From contig DATBQE010000083.1 of the NCBI GenBank assembly GCA_036561005.1, positions 16,132 through 80,131 of the forward strand: DNA of 64,000 bases. The letters run 5' to 3'. The translations under genes and the position numbers were made by a program. Positions within the stretch are counted from its first letter, which is position 1. The number at the start of each line of letters is the position of its first letter. The stretch is from PKWO01 sp036561005. GTDB taxonomy: Bacteria > Pseudomonadota > Gammaproteobacteria > Burkholderiales > Burkholderiaceae_D. Under the pieces are notes generated by a model. It did no database searches. It was given only the letters and a program-made list of their open reading frames with translations, and had not been told where the DNA came from. Positions 38,026 to 46,543 of this stretch are shown here, in pieces.

Positions 38026-39363
38026 TTAGATTCCGTAGGCTTTGCGCAGCAAAGTGAGCGGATGCGCCATTTGCGCCTTTTTCAATCCGGCTTCGTCCAT
38101 GCCTTGCTCAATATGATGGCCGGCCAGTTGGCAGTCCGACGAAATGTAATCCGGCTCATTGTTGGCCATGGCCTTGAACACCGGCTTGCCGATCTTCATC
38201 GCCATGGCATGAAATTCCTTCTTGACGCCGTAGGTGCCGGCGTGTCCGGAACAGCGCTCCACGATATTGAGCTTGGTGTCCGGCACCAATTGCAGCGTCT
38301 CCGCAGTCTTGCGACCGACGTTTTGCACACGCGAGTGGCACGGAATATGGTAGGACACATTGCCCAACGATTGCTTGAAGTCGTTCTTGAGCAGACCATC
38401 ACGATTACGCGAAATGAAATACTCGAACGGATCCCACATCGCTTCCTTCACCAGTTGGGTATCGGCGTCGTCCGGGAACATCAGCGGCAGCTCTTGCTTG
38501 TACATGAGCGTGCAGGACGGAACCGGTGTAAGAATGGCGTACCCTTCCTTCGCCAGCTTGGCCAGATGCGGGATGTTGATGTTCTTCTTTTCCTCGACGC
38601 CTACCAGGTCTCCCTGCTCCAGCTTGGGCATGCCGCAACATGCCTCTTTCTCCACCAATACGTAGGGGATATCGTTATGATCGAGGATCGCCAGCAGATC
38701 ATGGCCGATACCGGGTTCGTTGTAATTGACGTAGCACGTCGAATACACGGCAACCTTGCCCGGGGTCAACGCACCATTGCTCACTTCGTATGGTTTCGAC
38801 GGGGCAGCGCCGGAGCGGAATTTCTTCGTTGCGAATTCCGGCAACCAGGCCGTCTTGTCGACGTCCAGCGCTTTTTCCATCAAGCCGCGCGCAAACTCCG
38901 TTTTATTGACCGCATTGACAGTTTGCGTGACGATGGGAATGCCTGCGAACTTGCCCAGGCCATCGGTATTGGAGAGAAATTTGTCGCGGTAGGGGACATC
39001 ACCATTCTTGTACTTCACCGCCTTGGCACGCAGCATCAAGTGCGGAAAGTCGACATTCCAGGCGTGCGGCGGCGTGTACGGACACTTGGTCATGTAACAC
39101 ACATCACACAGGTAGCACTGGTCTATCGCTTTCCAGTAATCTTTCTTGTCCACGCCGTCGACTTCCATGGTTGACGAGGCATCGACCAGGTCGAACAAGG
39201 TAGGAAAGGTGCCGCACAGGGAAACGCAGCGGCGGCAGCCGTGGCAGATATCGAAAACCCGCTCCAACTCCTTGTTGAGCGAATCTTCATTGTAAAAATC
39301 GTCGCTCTTCCAGTCGAGCGGATGACGTGTCGGCGCTTCGAGGTTGCCTTCGCGATTGGACAT
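38026..39363 (-). CDS. iron-sulfur oxidoreductase (HdrD/GlpC-like)
   Basis: Predicted (Fe-S)-binding protein of 445 residues. Two 4Fe-4S motifs open the protein: CHGCRRCVSLC near residue 37 and CYLCDVCYMTKCP near 93. Two CCG-type domains follow. The first has the classic ACCGMPKLEQGD, while the second reads ERCSGHAGTYG, replacing the usual double Cys with Cys-Ser-Gly. This resembles heterodisulfide-reductase D and glycerol-3-phosphate dehydrogenase GlpC subunits. It lies between rubrerythrin and DUF3501 genes and may pass electrons to rubrerythrin. The electron donor is unknown. Confidence 0.85.
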   Translation of the reverse strand: MSNREGNLEAPTRHPLDWKSDDFYNEDSLNKELERVFDICHGCRRCVSLCGTFPTLFDLVDASSTMEVDGVDKKDYWKAIDQCYLCDVCYMTKCPYTPPHAWNVDFPHLMLRAKAVKYKNGDVPYRDKFLSNTDGLGKFAGIPIVTQTVNAVNKTEFARGLMEKALDVDKTAWLPEFATKKFRSGAAPSKPYEVSNGALTPGKVAVYSTCYVNYNEPGIGHDLLAILDHNDIPYVLVEKEACCGMPKLEQGDLVGVEEKKNINIPHLAKLAKEGYAILTPVPSCTLMYKQELPLMFPDDADTQLVKEAMWDPFEYFISRNRDGLLKNDFKQSLGNVSYHIPCHSRVQNVGRKTAETLQLVPDTKLNIVERCSGHAGTYGVKKEFHAMAMKIGKPVFKAMANNEPDYISSDCQLAGHHIEQGMDEAGLKKAQMAHPLTLLRKAYGI

Positions 39364-39509
39364 GTTTTCCCTTAGTGCATTTCGATTGCAAGGCCGCTGC
39401 CGGGCGATGGAGGATGAAGGGAGCGACGAAACCGCAATTGGAGAACAATTGGGCCCATCACTCCCCTCGCCCGGCGAGTAGCCAGGCGAGTGTTGCAGAT
39501 ACTACGGCT

Positions 39510-39932
39510 TTAATCTACCAGCGCGTCGAGCGCCTTTTGATAGCGATTGGCATGCGAGCGCTCTGCCTTGGCCAGGGTTTCGAACCAATCAGCGATTTCG
39601 TCGAAACCTTCATCGCGTGCAGTCTTGGCCATGCCGGGATACATGTCGGTGTATTCATGCGTTTCACCTGCAACAGCTGCTTGCAGGTTTTGACGGGAAG
39701 AACCGATAGGCAGGCCGGTGGCCGGGTCGCCCACCGTTTCGAGATATTCGAGATGGCCGTGCGCATGGCCGGTTTCACCTTCTGCGGTCGAGCGGAACAG
39801 TGCTGCGACGTCGTTTTGACCTTCGATATCAGCCTTGTTTGCGAAATACAGGTAACGGCGATTGGCCTGTGATTCGCCTGCGAAGGCAGCTTTCAGGTTG
39901 TCTTCGGTTTTCGAGCCTTTGAGGGTTGTCAT
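39510..39932 (-). CDS. rubrerythrin-like diiron protein
   Basis: Ferritin-like protein of 140 residues expected to reduce hydrogen peroxide. It has the diiron ligand pattern of rubrerythrins: Glu in AFAGESQANRRY, EGETGHAHGH, AGETHEYTDMYPGM and AKAERSHANRY. It lacks the C-terminal rubredoxin CxxC knuckles of classic rubrerythrin, so electrons must come from another protein; the adjacent iron-sulfur gene is the obvious candidate. A GGAG site precedes the ATG. Confidence 0.92.
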   Translation of the reverse strand: MTTLKGSKTEDNLKAAFAGESQANRRYLYFANKADIEGQNDVAALFRSTAEGETGHAHGHLEYLETVGDPATGLPIGSSRQNLQAAVAGETHEYTDMYPGMAKTARDEGFDEIADWFETLAKAERSHANRYQKALDALVD

Positions 39933-40177
39933 CTGAATCTCCTGGGTGGTCGTATTTGCGATTTACTTGGATTACTCGGAACAGCGTGTTGGCGCCTGCG
40001 TGCATTGACATACCATGACATCATGCACGCCAGTACCTGGTTCCTGCTCAGGTACACCATACTACGGAGCGTATTGTGGGCGCGCTGCCCAAAAAGCTCA
40101 AATTGGCAATTTCAATACGCGAGATAAATAAATACAATCAACTATTTCACGAAAAAAGATTATGCCTATGAGCAATT

Positions 40178-41740
40178 TCATATTTGATGAAAGTAGCGCG
40201 GCAATTCGGCCATGACTTTTCCGACCGGCATTTGCCATTCGCCAAAATGATTTTGCCGATATAAACGATGATGCGGGTACCAAGGCGTATCGTCCGGACG
40301 CCCCTGCCAGCGCCATTCCCCTGACTTTCGCAATATCAGCCAGGTCGGTGTACCAAGCGCGCCGGCCAAGTGTGCCACGGCCGTGTCAACACTGATGAGC
40401 AGATCCAATTGGTTTAACAAGGCTGCCGTGTCGGCGAAATCGATTAAAAGCGCATCCATGCAACGCATTTGGGGATAAAGCGCTAAAAGTGCCTTGTCGT
40501 CATGCGCCAGTGGTTTTTGCAGACTGAACCATTCCGCATCGAATTCGAGCAAGGGCAACAGTGATTGCAAAGGCATGTCGCGGGTAGGATTGTTCAAGCG
40601 GCGCTGGCCGCCGGCCCAGACGAGACCTATGCGCGGCCGGCTCTTCGGGCCAAGCAGCGCGTACCATTTTGCCCAAGTCGTTTCAGGTGACCGCAAATAT
40701 GGCACCCCTTGTGGCAGAAATTGCGTAAATGCCTGCAATACCAGCGGCAAACTCATCAAGGGACAATGCTGGTCGTGGCGGGGAACCGGTTCTTCCTCGG
40801 CAACAACGGAGACCTTTTCATTCACGACACACCGCAACAGCGAACATAGACTGCCCGGCACACGCAACACGACATGCGCGACCCTGCTTGCAGCGATGTG
40901 CACGTAGCGCACGAATTGCAGCGTGTCACCCAAACCCTGTTCGGCCCAGAGCAATAACGTGCCATCGGGCGCGTCTTCGCCGCGCCATGCCGGCGCCGAA
41001 GTCTGCAGTGTGGCATGGCGCAGTTGCTCCGTCTGCCAGCGCGACTCGAACAGCGGCCATCCGCGGCGCCAATCGCCGAGGGCGAAGTAGCAATGCGCCT
41101 GCTCCATCATAACCTCGGCCAAGACAGGCGGGACTTTCAATGCCCGTTCATAGCTCGCCAAGGCTTCGCGGTAGGCGCCCTGTTGTTGAAGCACATTGCC
41201 GCGATTGAAGTGCGCAATTTGATCGTTCGGCAAAAATCTTAGAATGGTCTCGTAGCACACCAGCGCCTCGGCGTGGCGGTTCAAGTGCAGCAGCAGGTTT
41301 CCCAGTCCGTTCCAGGCCGCGTGATATTCTGGATCGATAGCTGTTGCCTGGCGAAAATTCACCAGTGCTTCCTCATGGCGCCCGCGCCGGGCCAACAATT
41401 CTGCAAGCGCGCAATATTGTGAAGCGCTGTCGGCATGCGCAGCAAGGTCAACCAGCATTGCCTGTTCTGCCGCTTCTTTCAGCGACATGACGTGAGCCAT
41501 CCCGGGAGCAATTTCCAGGCATCGTTCAAAATCGGCCAATGCAGCGCATGGTTGGGCGAGTGAGAGAAGAAGCGTGCCGCGCTTGACCAGCGCCGGCGGA
41601 AAATCGGGAACCAGATTCACGGCGGCGTTGAGGCAATCCAGCGCCGCACCCGGCTCGCCGCCCTGTTGCAAGGCGATGCTACGTGCAATCAACGCCACCG
41701 CCTGCGCCGCCTTGTCTGGAAACTGCGCATTGTCCGTCAA
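40178..41740 (-). CDS. TPR protein with GT9-like glycosyltransferase domain
   Basis: Protein of 520 residues. The first 240 residues are tetratricopeptide repeats (for example EALVNFRQATAIDPEYHAAW, then ALVCYETILRFLPNDQIAHF). The second half resembles heptosyltransferase-type (GT9) domains, ending with the nucleotide-sugar motif ISVDTAVAHLAGALGTPTWL. Such fusions are common in betaproteobacteria, often as protein- or polysaccharide-modifying enzymes, but the substrate cannot be deduced. It stands alone upstream of ispF with a short gap and the same orientation. Confidence 0.8.
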   Translation of the reverse strand: MTDNAQFPDKAAQAVALIARSIALQQGGEPGAALDCLNAAVNLVPDFPPALVKRGTLLLSLAQPCAALADFERCLEIAPGMAHVMSLKEAAEQAMLVDLAAHADSASQYCALAELLARRGRHEEALVNFRQATAIDPEYHAAWNGLGNLLLHLNRHAEALVCYETILRFLPNDQIAHFNRGNVLQQQGAYREALASYERALKVPPVLAEVMMEQAHCYFALGDWRRGWPLFESRWQTEQLRHATLQTSAPAWRGEDAPDGTLLLWAEQGLGDTLQFVRYVHIAASRVAHVVLRVPGSLCSLLRCVVNEKVSVVAEEEPVPRHDQHCPLMSLPLVLQAFTQFLPQGVPYLRSPETTWAKWYALLGPKSRPRIGLVWAGGQRRLNNPTRDMPLQSLLPLLEFDAEWFSLQKPLAHDDKALLALYPQMRCMDALLIDFADTAALLNQLDLLISVDTAVAHLAGALGTPTWLILRKSGEWRWQGRPDDTPWYPHHRLYRQNHFGEWQMPVGKVMAELPRYFHQI

Positions 41741-41767
41741 CGGCCTGGTCCTCGGGTTCGGTAACGA

Positions 41768-42283
41768 TCAGGTACGGTAAATCAGGGCCACAGCCTCAGC
41801 CGCAATCCCCTCTTCGCGCCCGAGATAGCCGAGTTTTTCGTTGGTCTTGGCTTTGAGATTGACCTGTTGCACCGTGATTGCGAGGTCGGCGGCAATATGT
41901 TGGACCATCAGCGGAATATACGGCGCCATTTTCGGCGCTTGGGCGATGATGGTCGCGTCGACATTGCCGATGGCGTAGCCGGTTTCCACGACGCGCCTGG
42001 CAGCTTCCCGCAGCAGCGCGCGCGAATCGGCGCCGGCAAAACGTGGATCGGTATCGGGAAAGTGGCGGCCAATGTCACCCAGACCGGCAGCGCCGAACAG
42101 CGCGTCGGTCAAGGCATGCAGCAGGACATCGGCATCGGAGTGACCAAGCAGGCCGGTCGAATGCGGTATGGTGACGCCGCCGATAATGAGCGCACGCCCG
42201 GGCACGAGTGCATGGCAATCGTAACCCTGTCCAATGCGAAATGGCGGTATTGGCGGTAATGGTGCCACTGATGGCGCGCTCAT
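41768..42283 (-). CDS. ispF: 2-C-methyl-D-erythritol 2,4-cyclodiphosphate synthase
   Basis: Zinc enzyme of the non-mevalonate isoprenoid pathway. The 171-residue protein contains the metal motif RIGQGYDCHALVPG (Asp and His) and LLGHSDADVLLHALTDAL (second His), as expected for a trimeric IspF. A Pro-rich extension of about 15 residues precedes the core. It overlaps ispD by 4 bases, so the two steps are likely translationally coupled. Confidence 0.96.
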   Translation of the reverse strand: MSAPSVAPLPPIPPFRIGQGYDCHALVPGRALIIGGVTIPHSTGLLGHSDADVLLHALTDALFGAAGLGDIGRHFPDTDPRFAGADSRALLREAARRVVETGYAIGNVDATIIAQAPKMAPYIPLMVQHIAADLAITVQQVNLKAKTNEKLGYLGREEGIAAEAVALIYRT

Positions 42284-42978
42284 AGACCCTCGCGCAAATA
42301 CATCTCGGCCAAGGACACGTCCTGCGGCAAGGTCACTTTGAAATTACGCGGACTGCCTTCCACCAGCCTCGGCTGCAAACCCAGCGCTTCAATCGCACTT
42401 GATTCGTCGGTCACGTCGTCGACTGATTCGAGCGCGCGGCGCAGCAGGCCGTAACGAAACATTTGCGGGGTCTGGGCGGCCCACAAGCCGCTGCGCGGCA
42501 CCGTCGCTTGCACACGCTTGTCGCTACCGCCGCGTTTCAGGGTATCGACCACCGGCAGGGCCAACAGTCCGCCGACGCTATCGTCACGCAGGGCTTCGGT
42601 CAAAGTCTCGATCAACCCGGTCGTCAGGCCGGGCCGTGCTGCGTCATGCACCAGCACCCAATCGTCAGGCCCCGCATAGTCGCTCAAGACGCGCAGTCCC
42701 TTCAAGACGGATACATGGCGTGTGGCGCCGCCGTTGAATATGACCGTGACGCGCCCTTCGAGATGCGGCGCGCCGGCCATCACTTCCCGAATTTTCTCGT
42801 CCTCTGCGTTGACGACGACAAAGGTATGTTCGATGACAGAGGATGCGGCAAAGGTATCGAGCACATGCAGCAACATCGGCTTGCCTGCGATCATTACATA
42901 TTGCTTCGGTGAATTGGTTCCCATGCGCGCACCGACTCCGGCGGCCGGAATCAGTGCGAAGTGGCGAGCTGCGTTCAT
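42280..42978 (-). CDS. ispD: 2-C-methyl-D-erythritol 4-phosphate cytidylyltransferase
   Basis: Makes CDP-methylerythritol from methylerythritol phosphate and CTP. The 232-residue protein has the nucleotide-binding signature LIPAAGVGARMGTNSPKQY and VHDAARPGLT. I choose ATG 42978 (MNAARHFALI) because the 19 residues upstream in the longer frame are not conserved in character. The gene is followed directly by ispF. Confidence 0.95.
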   Translation of the reverse strand: MNAARHFALIPAAGVGARMGTNSPKQYVMIAGKPMLLHVLDTFAASSVIEHTFVVVNAEDEKIREVMAGAPHLEGRVTVIFNGGATRHVSVLKGLRVLSDYAGPDDWVLVHDAARPGLTTGLIETLTEALRDDSVGGLLALPVVDTLKRGGSDKRVQATVPRSGLWAAQTPQMFRYGLLRRALESVDDVTDESSAIEALGLQPRLVEGSPRNFKVTLPQDVSLAEMYLREGL

Positions 42979-43081
42979 ACTGGAAATCTCTTTCAGGCCA
43001 ATCAGGCAAAAGCGACGAACTGTTTTTTGAGCCAAGCTATTTTAACTTCTTGTCGCCTTGCGCGCATCGGGCAGCGCAAAC

Positions 43082-43867
43082 TTATCGTTGTTCGCCATGC
43101 TCGGCTTGCGCGATCAGCAAGTTCTTGAACTCAACCAGATCCTGCGCATTGACATCCGAAATCAGCCAGTAGTTCATTCCGTTCTGGGTCCAGTGCATCA
43201 ATTGGTAACCCTGGCGCGTCACGGCAATCTGCCCGTTCGAGTCATGATCGCGTTGCGGCCATTCATACAGATTCAGGGTATGCAGGCGATGACGGTACAC
43301 CAGCGCCGCGACATTGCGTTGCGCAATGTAGTCAAGGCGCCCGCCCACAAGGGAATATCCTTGCGGGGACAAATCGACCACATTCGGGGCAAAATCGAGT
43401 TTATCGCTGAACCAGGGCTTGACAGTATGCTGGTCGGTTGAGGCCACATCGGCGAGATGGCTCACCATCAAGGAACGTGCATGTCCTGCCACGACATCCT
43501 GTTCCAGCAAGTCAAGATCGGACGGACGGCCCATGTAAATTGAAAGGAGAAACATAAAAGCCAGTGCACCGCCGCCGGCCAGAGCCGCATTGATCCAGGC
43601 CCAGGAAGCATTGAACAGGCTGAACGATTTCTTTTCCGCCGCCGGTGGCTGTGGCAGGGACGCCAAAATTCGCGTCCGCAAATGGGCTGGTGCGGCATGT
43701 TGGCGGCCCTGCTCCCTAACCAAAATCTTCAAATCGGTCAGTTGCTTTTGCGCTGCGCGACATTGCTCGCATTCGGCAAGGTGCGCGGCGAGACGCGCGG
43801 CACCGGACGCGTCGAGTTCGCCGTCCAGGTGCGCTTCCATCAATTTGCCTGATTCTTCACAATTCAT
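43082..43867 (-). CDS. zinc-binding transmembrane anti-sigma factor
   Basis: Predicted anti-sigma factor of 261 residues. The N-terminal cytoplasmic part has the ZAS motif HxxxCxxC (His29, Cys33, Cys36 in HLAECEQC), which binds the sigma factor. One transmembrane segment spans about residues 90-111, and the remaining 150 residues should be periplasmic and sense the signal. It starts 4 bases after the ECF sigma gene on the same strand. The periplasmic domain has no cysteine, so it is not an obvious disulfide sensor. Confidence 0.9.
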   Translation of the reverse strand: MNCEESGKLMEAHLDGELDASGAARLAAHLAECEQCRAAQKQLTDLKILVREQGRQHAAPAHLRTRILASLPQPPAAEKKSFSLFNASWAWINAALAGGGALAFMFLLSIYMGRPSDLDLLEQDVVAGHARSLMVSHLADVASTDQHTVKPWFSDKLDFAPNVVDLSPQGYSLVGGRLDYIAQRNVAALVYRHRLHTLNLYEWPQRDHDSNGQIAVTRQGYQLMHWTQNGMNYWLISDVNAQDLVEFKNLLIAQAEHGEQR

Positions 43868-43871
43868 CGTC

Positions 43872-44411
43872 TTACCCTAACAGTTCGCCGAGCATCTTGC
43901 GCGCCCGCGCCAGGCGAGACATCACGGTTCCAAGCGGTACGCCGGCGATTTCAGCGATTTCCTTATACGTCATGTCATGCATTTCCTTGAGCACTATCGC
44001 TTCGCGAAACGCAGGGGGCAGTCTTTCCAGCGCAGCATTGACCTCGCGTCGCGTGTCGCGCACCCCGGCAGCATGCTCGGGATCGTTCGCAGACACATTG
44101 GAAGTTGCTTCGAGCGAAGCGCCATCCTGTCCATGCAGCTCTTCGTCGTAGGCCACGTGGTCCTGCCGTTCGCCGCGCAGCGATGAAAAATAGGTATTGC
44201 GAACAATCGTCATCAGCCACGCACGTGCATCGTCGCCGCGAAAGCCGTCAAAAAAACGGAAAGCACGCAGGTAAGCGTTTTGCACCAGGTCTTCCGCATT
44301 CTGGTCGTTGCGCGTCAACCAGCGGGCCAGGTTATAGGCTGCGTCGAGATGCGGCAGCGCTATGGCTTCGAATTCCCTGGTCTTGTCTTTTTCATCCAAA
44401 TAAGCACCCAT
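43872..44411 (-). CDS. ECF-type RNA polymerase sigma factor
   Basis: Sigma-70 family ECF protein of 179 residues. Region 2 contains YNLARWLTRNDQNAEDLVQN and region 4 contains LPPAFREAIVLKEMHDMTYK followed by the helix-turn-helix IAEIAGVPLGTVMSRLARAR. The anti-sigma gene follows at once. A GGAATA-N16-AGTCTT pattern just upstream of the ATG, mirrored on the opposite strand before the cytochrome gene, suggests that it drives its own expression and the divergent operon. Confidence 0.93.
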   Translation of the reverse strand: MGAYLDEKDKTREFEAIALPHLDAAYNLARWLTRNDQNAEDLVQNAYLRAFRFFDGFRGDDARAWLMTIVRNTYFSSLRGERQDHVAYDEELHGQDGASLEATSNVSANDPEHAAGVRDTRREVNAALERLPPAFREAIVLKEMHDMTYKEIAEIAGVPLGTVMSRLARARKMLGELLG

Positions 44412-44429
44412 TTCCCGATGTCATCAACA

Positions 44430-44457
44430 AAGACTCGCCACGAATCCGATTTATTCC
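44430..44457 (-). promoter_or_regulatory. candidate ECF promoter of the sigma/anti-sigma operon
   Basis: On the minus strand GGAATA (44452-44457) is followed after exactly 16 bases by AGTCTT (44430-44435), about 19 bases before the sigma ATG. The same spacing and -35-like hexamer occur on the opposite strand in this gap. Confidence 0.5.
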
Positions 44458-44478
44458 CGAATTTATTTTATTTTTTCA

Positions 44479-44506
44479 GGAATATTTGCGTCGACACGAG
44501 AGTTAT
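44479..44506 (+). promoter_or_regulatory. candidate ECF promoter of the cytochrome/phosphoesterase operon
   Basis: GGAATA (44479-44484), 16 bases, then AGTTAT (44501-44506), 46 bases before the cytochrome ATG. It mirrors the pattern upstream of the sigma gene. Confidence 0.5.
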
Positions 44507-44552
44507 ACGCTGTAAGGACAGGAATTCTCCGACGCCAACTTGGGATTATGAC

Positions 44553-44918
44553 ATGCGACGTAGCGCTTTTTTTGCACTAATTTGTTACACAACCCTGCCC
44601 AGCGAGGCCTTTGCCGCAGGTGACGCCGCGATCGGCCAACAACTGTATCAGACCAAATGCAGCAGTTGCCACTCCATCGACTACAACGGCGTCGGCCCCG
44701 CACATAAAGGCCTGTTCGGGCGCAAGGCCGGCAGCCTGCCCGACTACACCTATTCGCCGGCCGTTCAAGCGTCCGGCATCGTGTGGAATGAAAAGACCAT
44801 CGACAAGTGGTTGACCAACCCGGAAAAGCTGGTTCCCGGACAAAAAATGGGGTTCATGGTGGCATCGCCCAGGGAGCGCGCCGACTTGATCGCCTACCTG
44901 AAGCAGGCAACAAAATAA
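44553..44918 (+). CDS. exported c-type cytochrome (class I, c550-like)
   Basis: Small periplasmic cytochrome c of 121 residues from ATG 44553. A signal peptide (MRRSAFFALICYTTLPSEAF, cleavage near AFAA) precedes the haem site CSSCH at residues 36-40. The likely distal Met ligand is in PGQKMGFM. The longer upstream open frame overlaps the sigma gene and is not a credible N-terminus. It is the first gene of the operon with two phosphoesterases and a CuA protein, and a candidate ECF promoter lies 46 bases upstream. Confidence 0.92.
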   Translation: MRRSAFFALICYTTLPSEAFAAGDAAIGQQLYQTKCSSCHSIDYNGVGPAHKGLFGRKAGSLPDYTYSPAVQASGIVWNEKTIDKWLTNPEKLVPGQKMGFMVASPRERADLIAYLKQATK

Positions 44919-44943
44919 CCCCTTCTACCTTAAGGAGAACACC

Positions 44944-45834
44944 ATGCTGGACAGACGGAAATTTCTCAAACTGAGCGCACTGGGCGGCGGCGCTGTATTT
45001 ATGTCAGGATTGTACGGCCGCAGTTTCGCAGCCGACTCGCCAACCGGCTACAACGACTATTACTTCGTCCAACTTTCCGATTGCCATTGGGGCTATAGCG
45101 GCCCGGCCAATCCGGAGGCAGCCAATACCCTGCAAAAAGCCGTTGCTGCAGTCAATGCACTGGACAAGGCGCCCGATTTCATCATCTTTACCGGCGACTT
45201 GACGCACACCACCGACGACCCCAAGGAACGCCGCCGGCGCATGGCGGAATTCCGCGACATCGTCGGCGCCCTCAAGGTCAAGACGGTTCGCTTCATTCCC
45301 GGCGAGCACGACGCGTCGCTCGACAACGGCGCGGCATTCAAGGAATTCTTCGGCGACACCCATTACACGTTTGATCACAAGGGCGTGCACTTCATCGTAC
45401 TCGACAACGTATCCGATCCCGGGGCGCGCATCGGCGACGCGCAACTCGACTGGCTCAAGGCCGATTTGGACAAGCAGGCGAAGGACGCGCACATCGTGGT
45501 GTTCACCCACCGTCCGTTGTTCGACCTGGCGCCGAAATGGGATTGGGCCACCCGCGACGGGGAAAAAGCCATTGCCCTGCTCACGCCATACACCAATGTC
45601 ACAGTGTTCTACGGTCACATCCATCAGGAACACCACCATCAAACCGGCAATATCGCGCATCATGCCGCCAAATCGCTGATATTTCCGCTTCCGGTCCCCG
45701 GTTCGCAAGACAAACGCACGCCGCTGCCTTGGGATCCCGCCGCGCCGTTCAAGGGCCTGGGCTTCCGCGAGGTCGAAGTCGAGTCGAAGCCGAATCAATT
45801 CGAACTCAACGAATTCCCCGTCGTGAAGAGCTAG
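44944..45834 (+). CDS. Tat-exported metallophosphoesterase, copy 1
   Basis: Calcineurin-like phosphoesterase of 296 residues. The N-terminus has a Tat-type leader, DRRKFLKLSALGGGAVFMSG. Metal-site motifs are present in order: Asp46 and His48 in SDCHWG, Asp85 in FTGDLTH, GEHD at 120-123 where GNHD is usual, His189 in FTHRPLF and GHIH at 224-227. Replacement of the ligand Asn by Glu is shared with the paralogue at 46544. It starts 25 bases after the cytochrome gene with a good AAGGAG site. The substrate is unknown. Confidence 0.9.
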   Translation: MLDRRKFLKLSALGGGAVFMSGLYGRSFAADSPTGYNDYYFVQLSDCHWGYSGPANPEAANTLQKAVAAVNALDKAPDFIIFTGDLTHTTDDPKERRRRMAEFRDIVGALKVKTVRFIPGEHDASLDNGAAFKEFFGDTHYTFDHKGVHFIVLDNVSDPGARIGDAQLDWLKADLDKQAKDAHIVVFTHRPLFDLAPKWDWATRDGEKAIALLTPYTNVTVFYGHIHQEHHHQTGNIAHHAAKSLIFPLPVPGSQDKRTPLPWDPAAPFKGLGFREVEVESKPNQFELNEFPVVKS

Positions 45835-45837
45835 GTC

Positions 45838-46218
45838 ATGGACAAATCCAGAAGATCGCTCATCGTCGGCATGGGAGCAGGAATGGGCGCCCTGCTCTAT
45901 GCCGGACTGGCCGGCGCAGCGGCCGGCAAAACAAAAGCCAGGGAAAAGGTGATCAAGGTCGAAGCCAAGAAATTCGTCTATACGCCAAGCCGTATCGTGT
46001 TGAAGAAAAACCAGGCAGTGGTGCTGGAAATCACTGCCCTTGATTTTGCACATGGCTTCAAGATCCCGGATTGGAACATCCGGGCGGACCTGATTCCGGG
46101 CCAGGTTGTAAAAGTTCGTCTGAAGCCAGATACGGCCGGCGAGTTTGACTTTCTTTGCGACAACTTTTGCGGCTCCGGCCATGAAGAAATGAGTGGCAAA
46201 ATCGTCGTGCAAGGCTAG
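45838..46218 (+). CDS. single-domain CuA-type cupredoxin
   Basis: Exported copper protein of 126 residues resembling the CuA domain of cytochrome oxidase subunit II and nitrous-oxide reductase. The leader has SRRSLIVGMGAGMG, a possible Tat signal. The binuclear CuA ligands are all visible: His72 in DFAHGF and Cys107, Cys111, His115, Met118 in CDNFCGSGHEEM. No transmembrane helices of an oxidase subunit follow. It begins 3 bases after the phosphoesterase stop, and the cytochrome c upstream is a plausible redox partner. Confidence 0.9.
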   Translation: MDKSRRSLIVGMGAGMGALLYAGLAGAAAGKTKAREKVIKVEAKKFVYTPSRIVLKKNQAVVLEITALDFAHGFKIPDWNIRADLIPGQVVKVRLKPDTAGEFDFLCDNFCGSGHEEMSGKIVVQG

Positions 46219-46543
46219 CCTTCAAGCGCACGCCGACAAATGGAGAATACCGGCGTGCGCGTTAAACCTCTCCGTTGCTCCCCGCTATCGTTTACAATTG
46301 CTCGCGCGTGGAAACAAGGTTTCAATTGACAGGAGGGCGTGCAAAAACAGGCAAATATGCCGAATTGCCCGCGCCTCAGCCGTCAAAAAACTTTCATGTG
46401 AACAAAAGCAGAGCATTCCGGTTCACGCTTGCACGTAAGTCGCGCGCAGCGAGAGATGCATGGCGCTAGCGCCAGTTGCTTTCTTGTCCACGAAAAACAT
46501 GTGCCGCGAGCGGCAGTAATTATCCATCCTGGGGGGGAGAAAA
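46219..46543. other. intergenic region between the CuA gene and phosphoesterase copy 2
   Basis: No gene is supported in 325 bases. TTGACA at 46326-46331 has no matching -10 at normal spacing, and TACAAT at 46293-46298 has no -35. I found no second GGAATA-N16-AGT pattern here, so phosphoesterase copy 2 may depend on read-through or on a promoter I cannot recognise. Confidence 0.4.

Noticed and set aside
39364..39509. Repeated CAATTGG and GGCGAG motifs between the iron-sulfur and rubrerythrin genes as a repeat element
   Set aside because: Copies are too short and irregular to support an element or terminator.
44280..44552. N-terminal extension of the cytochrome c gene
   Set aside because: It overlaps the sigma factor gene and its promoter and would place the signal peptide inside the protein.
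46326..46331. TTGACA as -35 box of phosphoesterase copy 2
   Set aside because: No acceptable -10 hexamer at 16-18 bases downstream.
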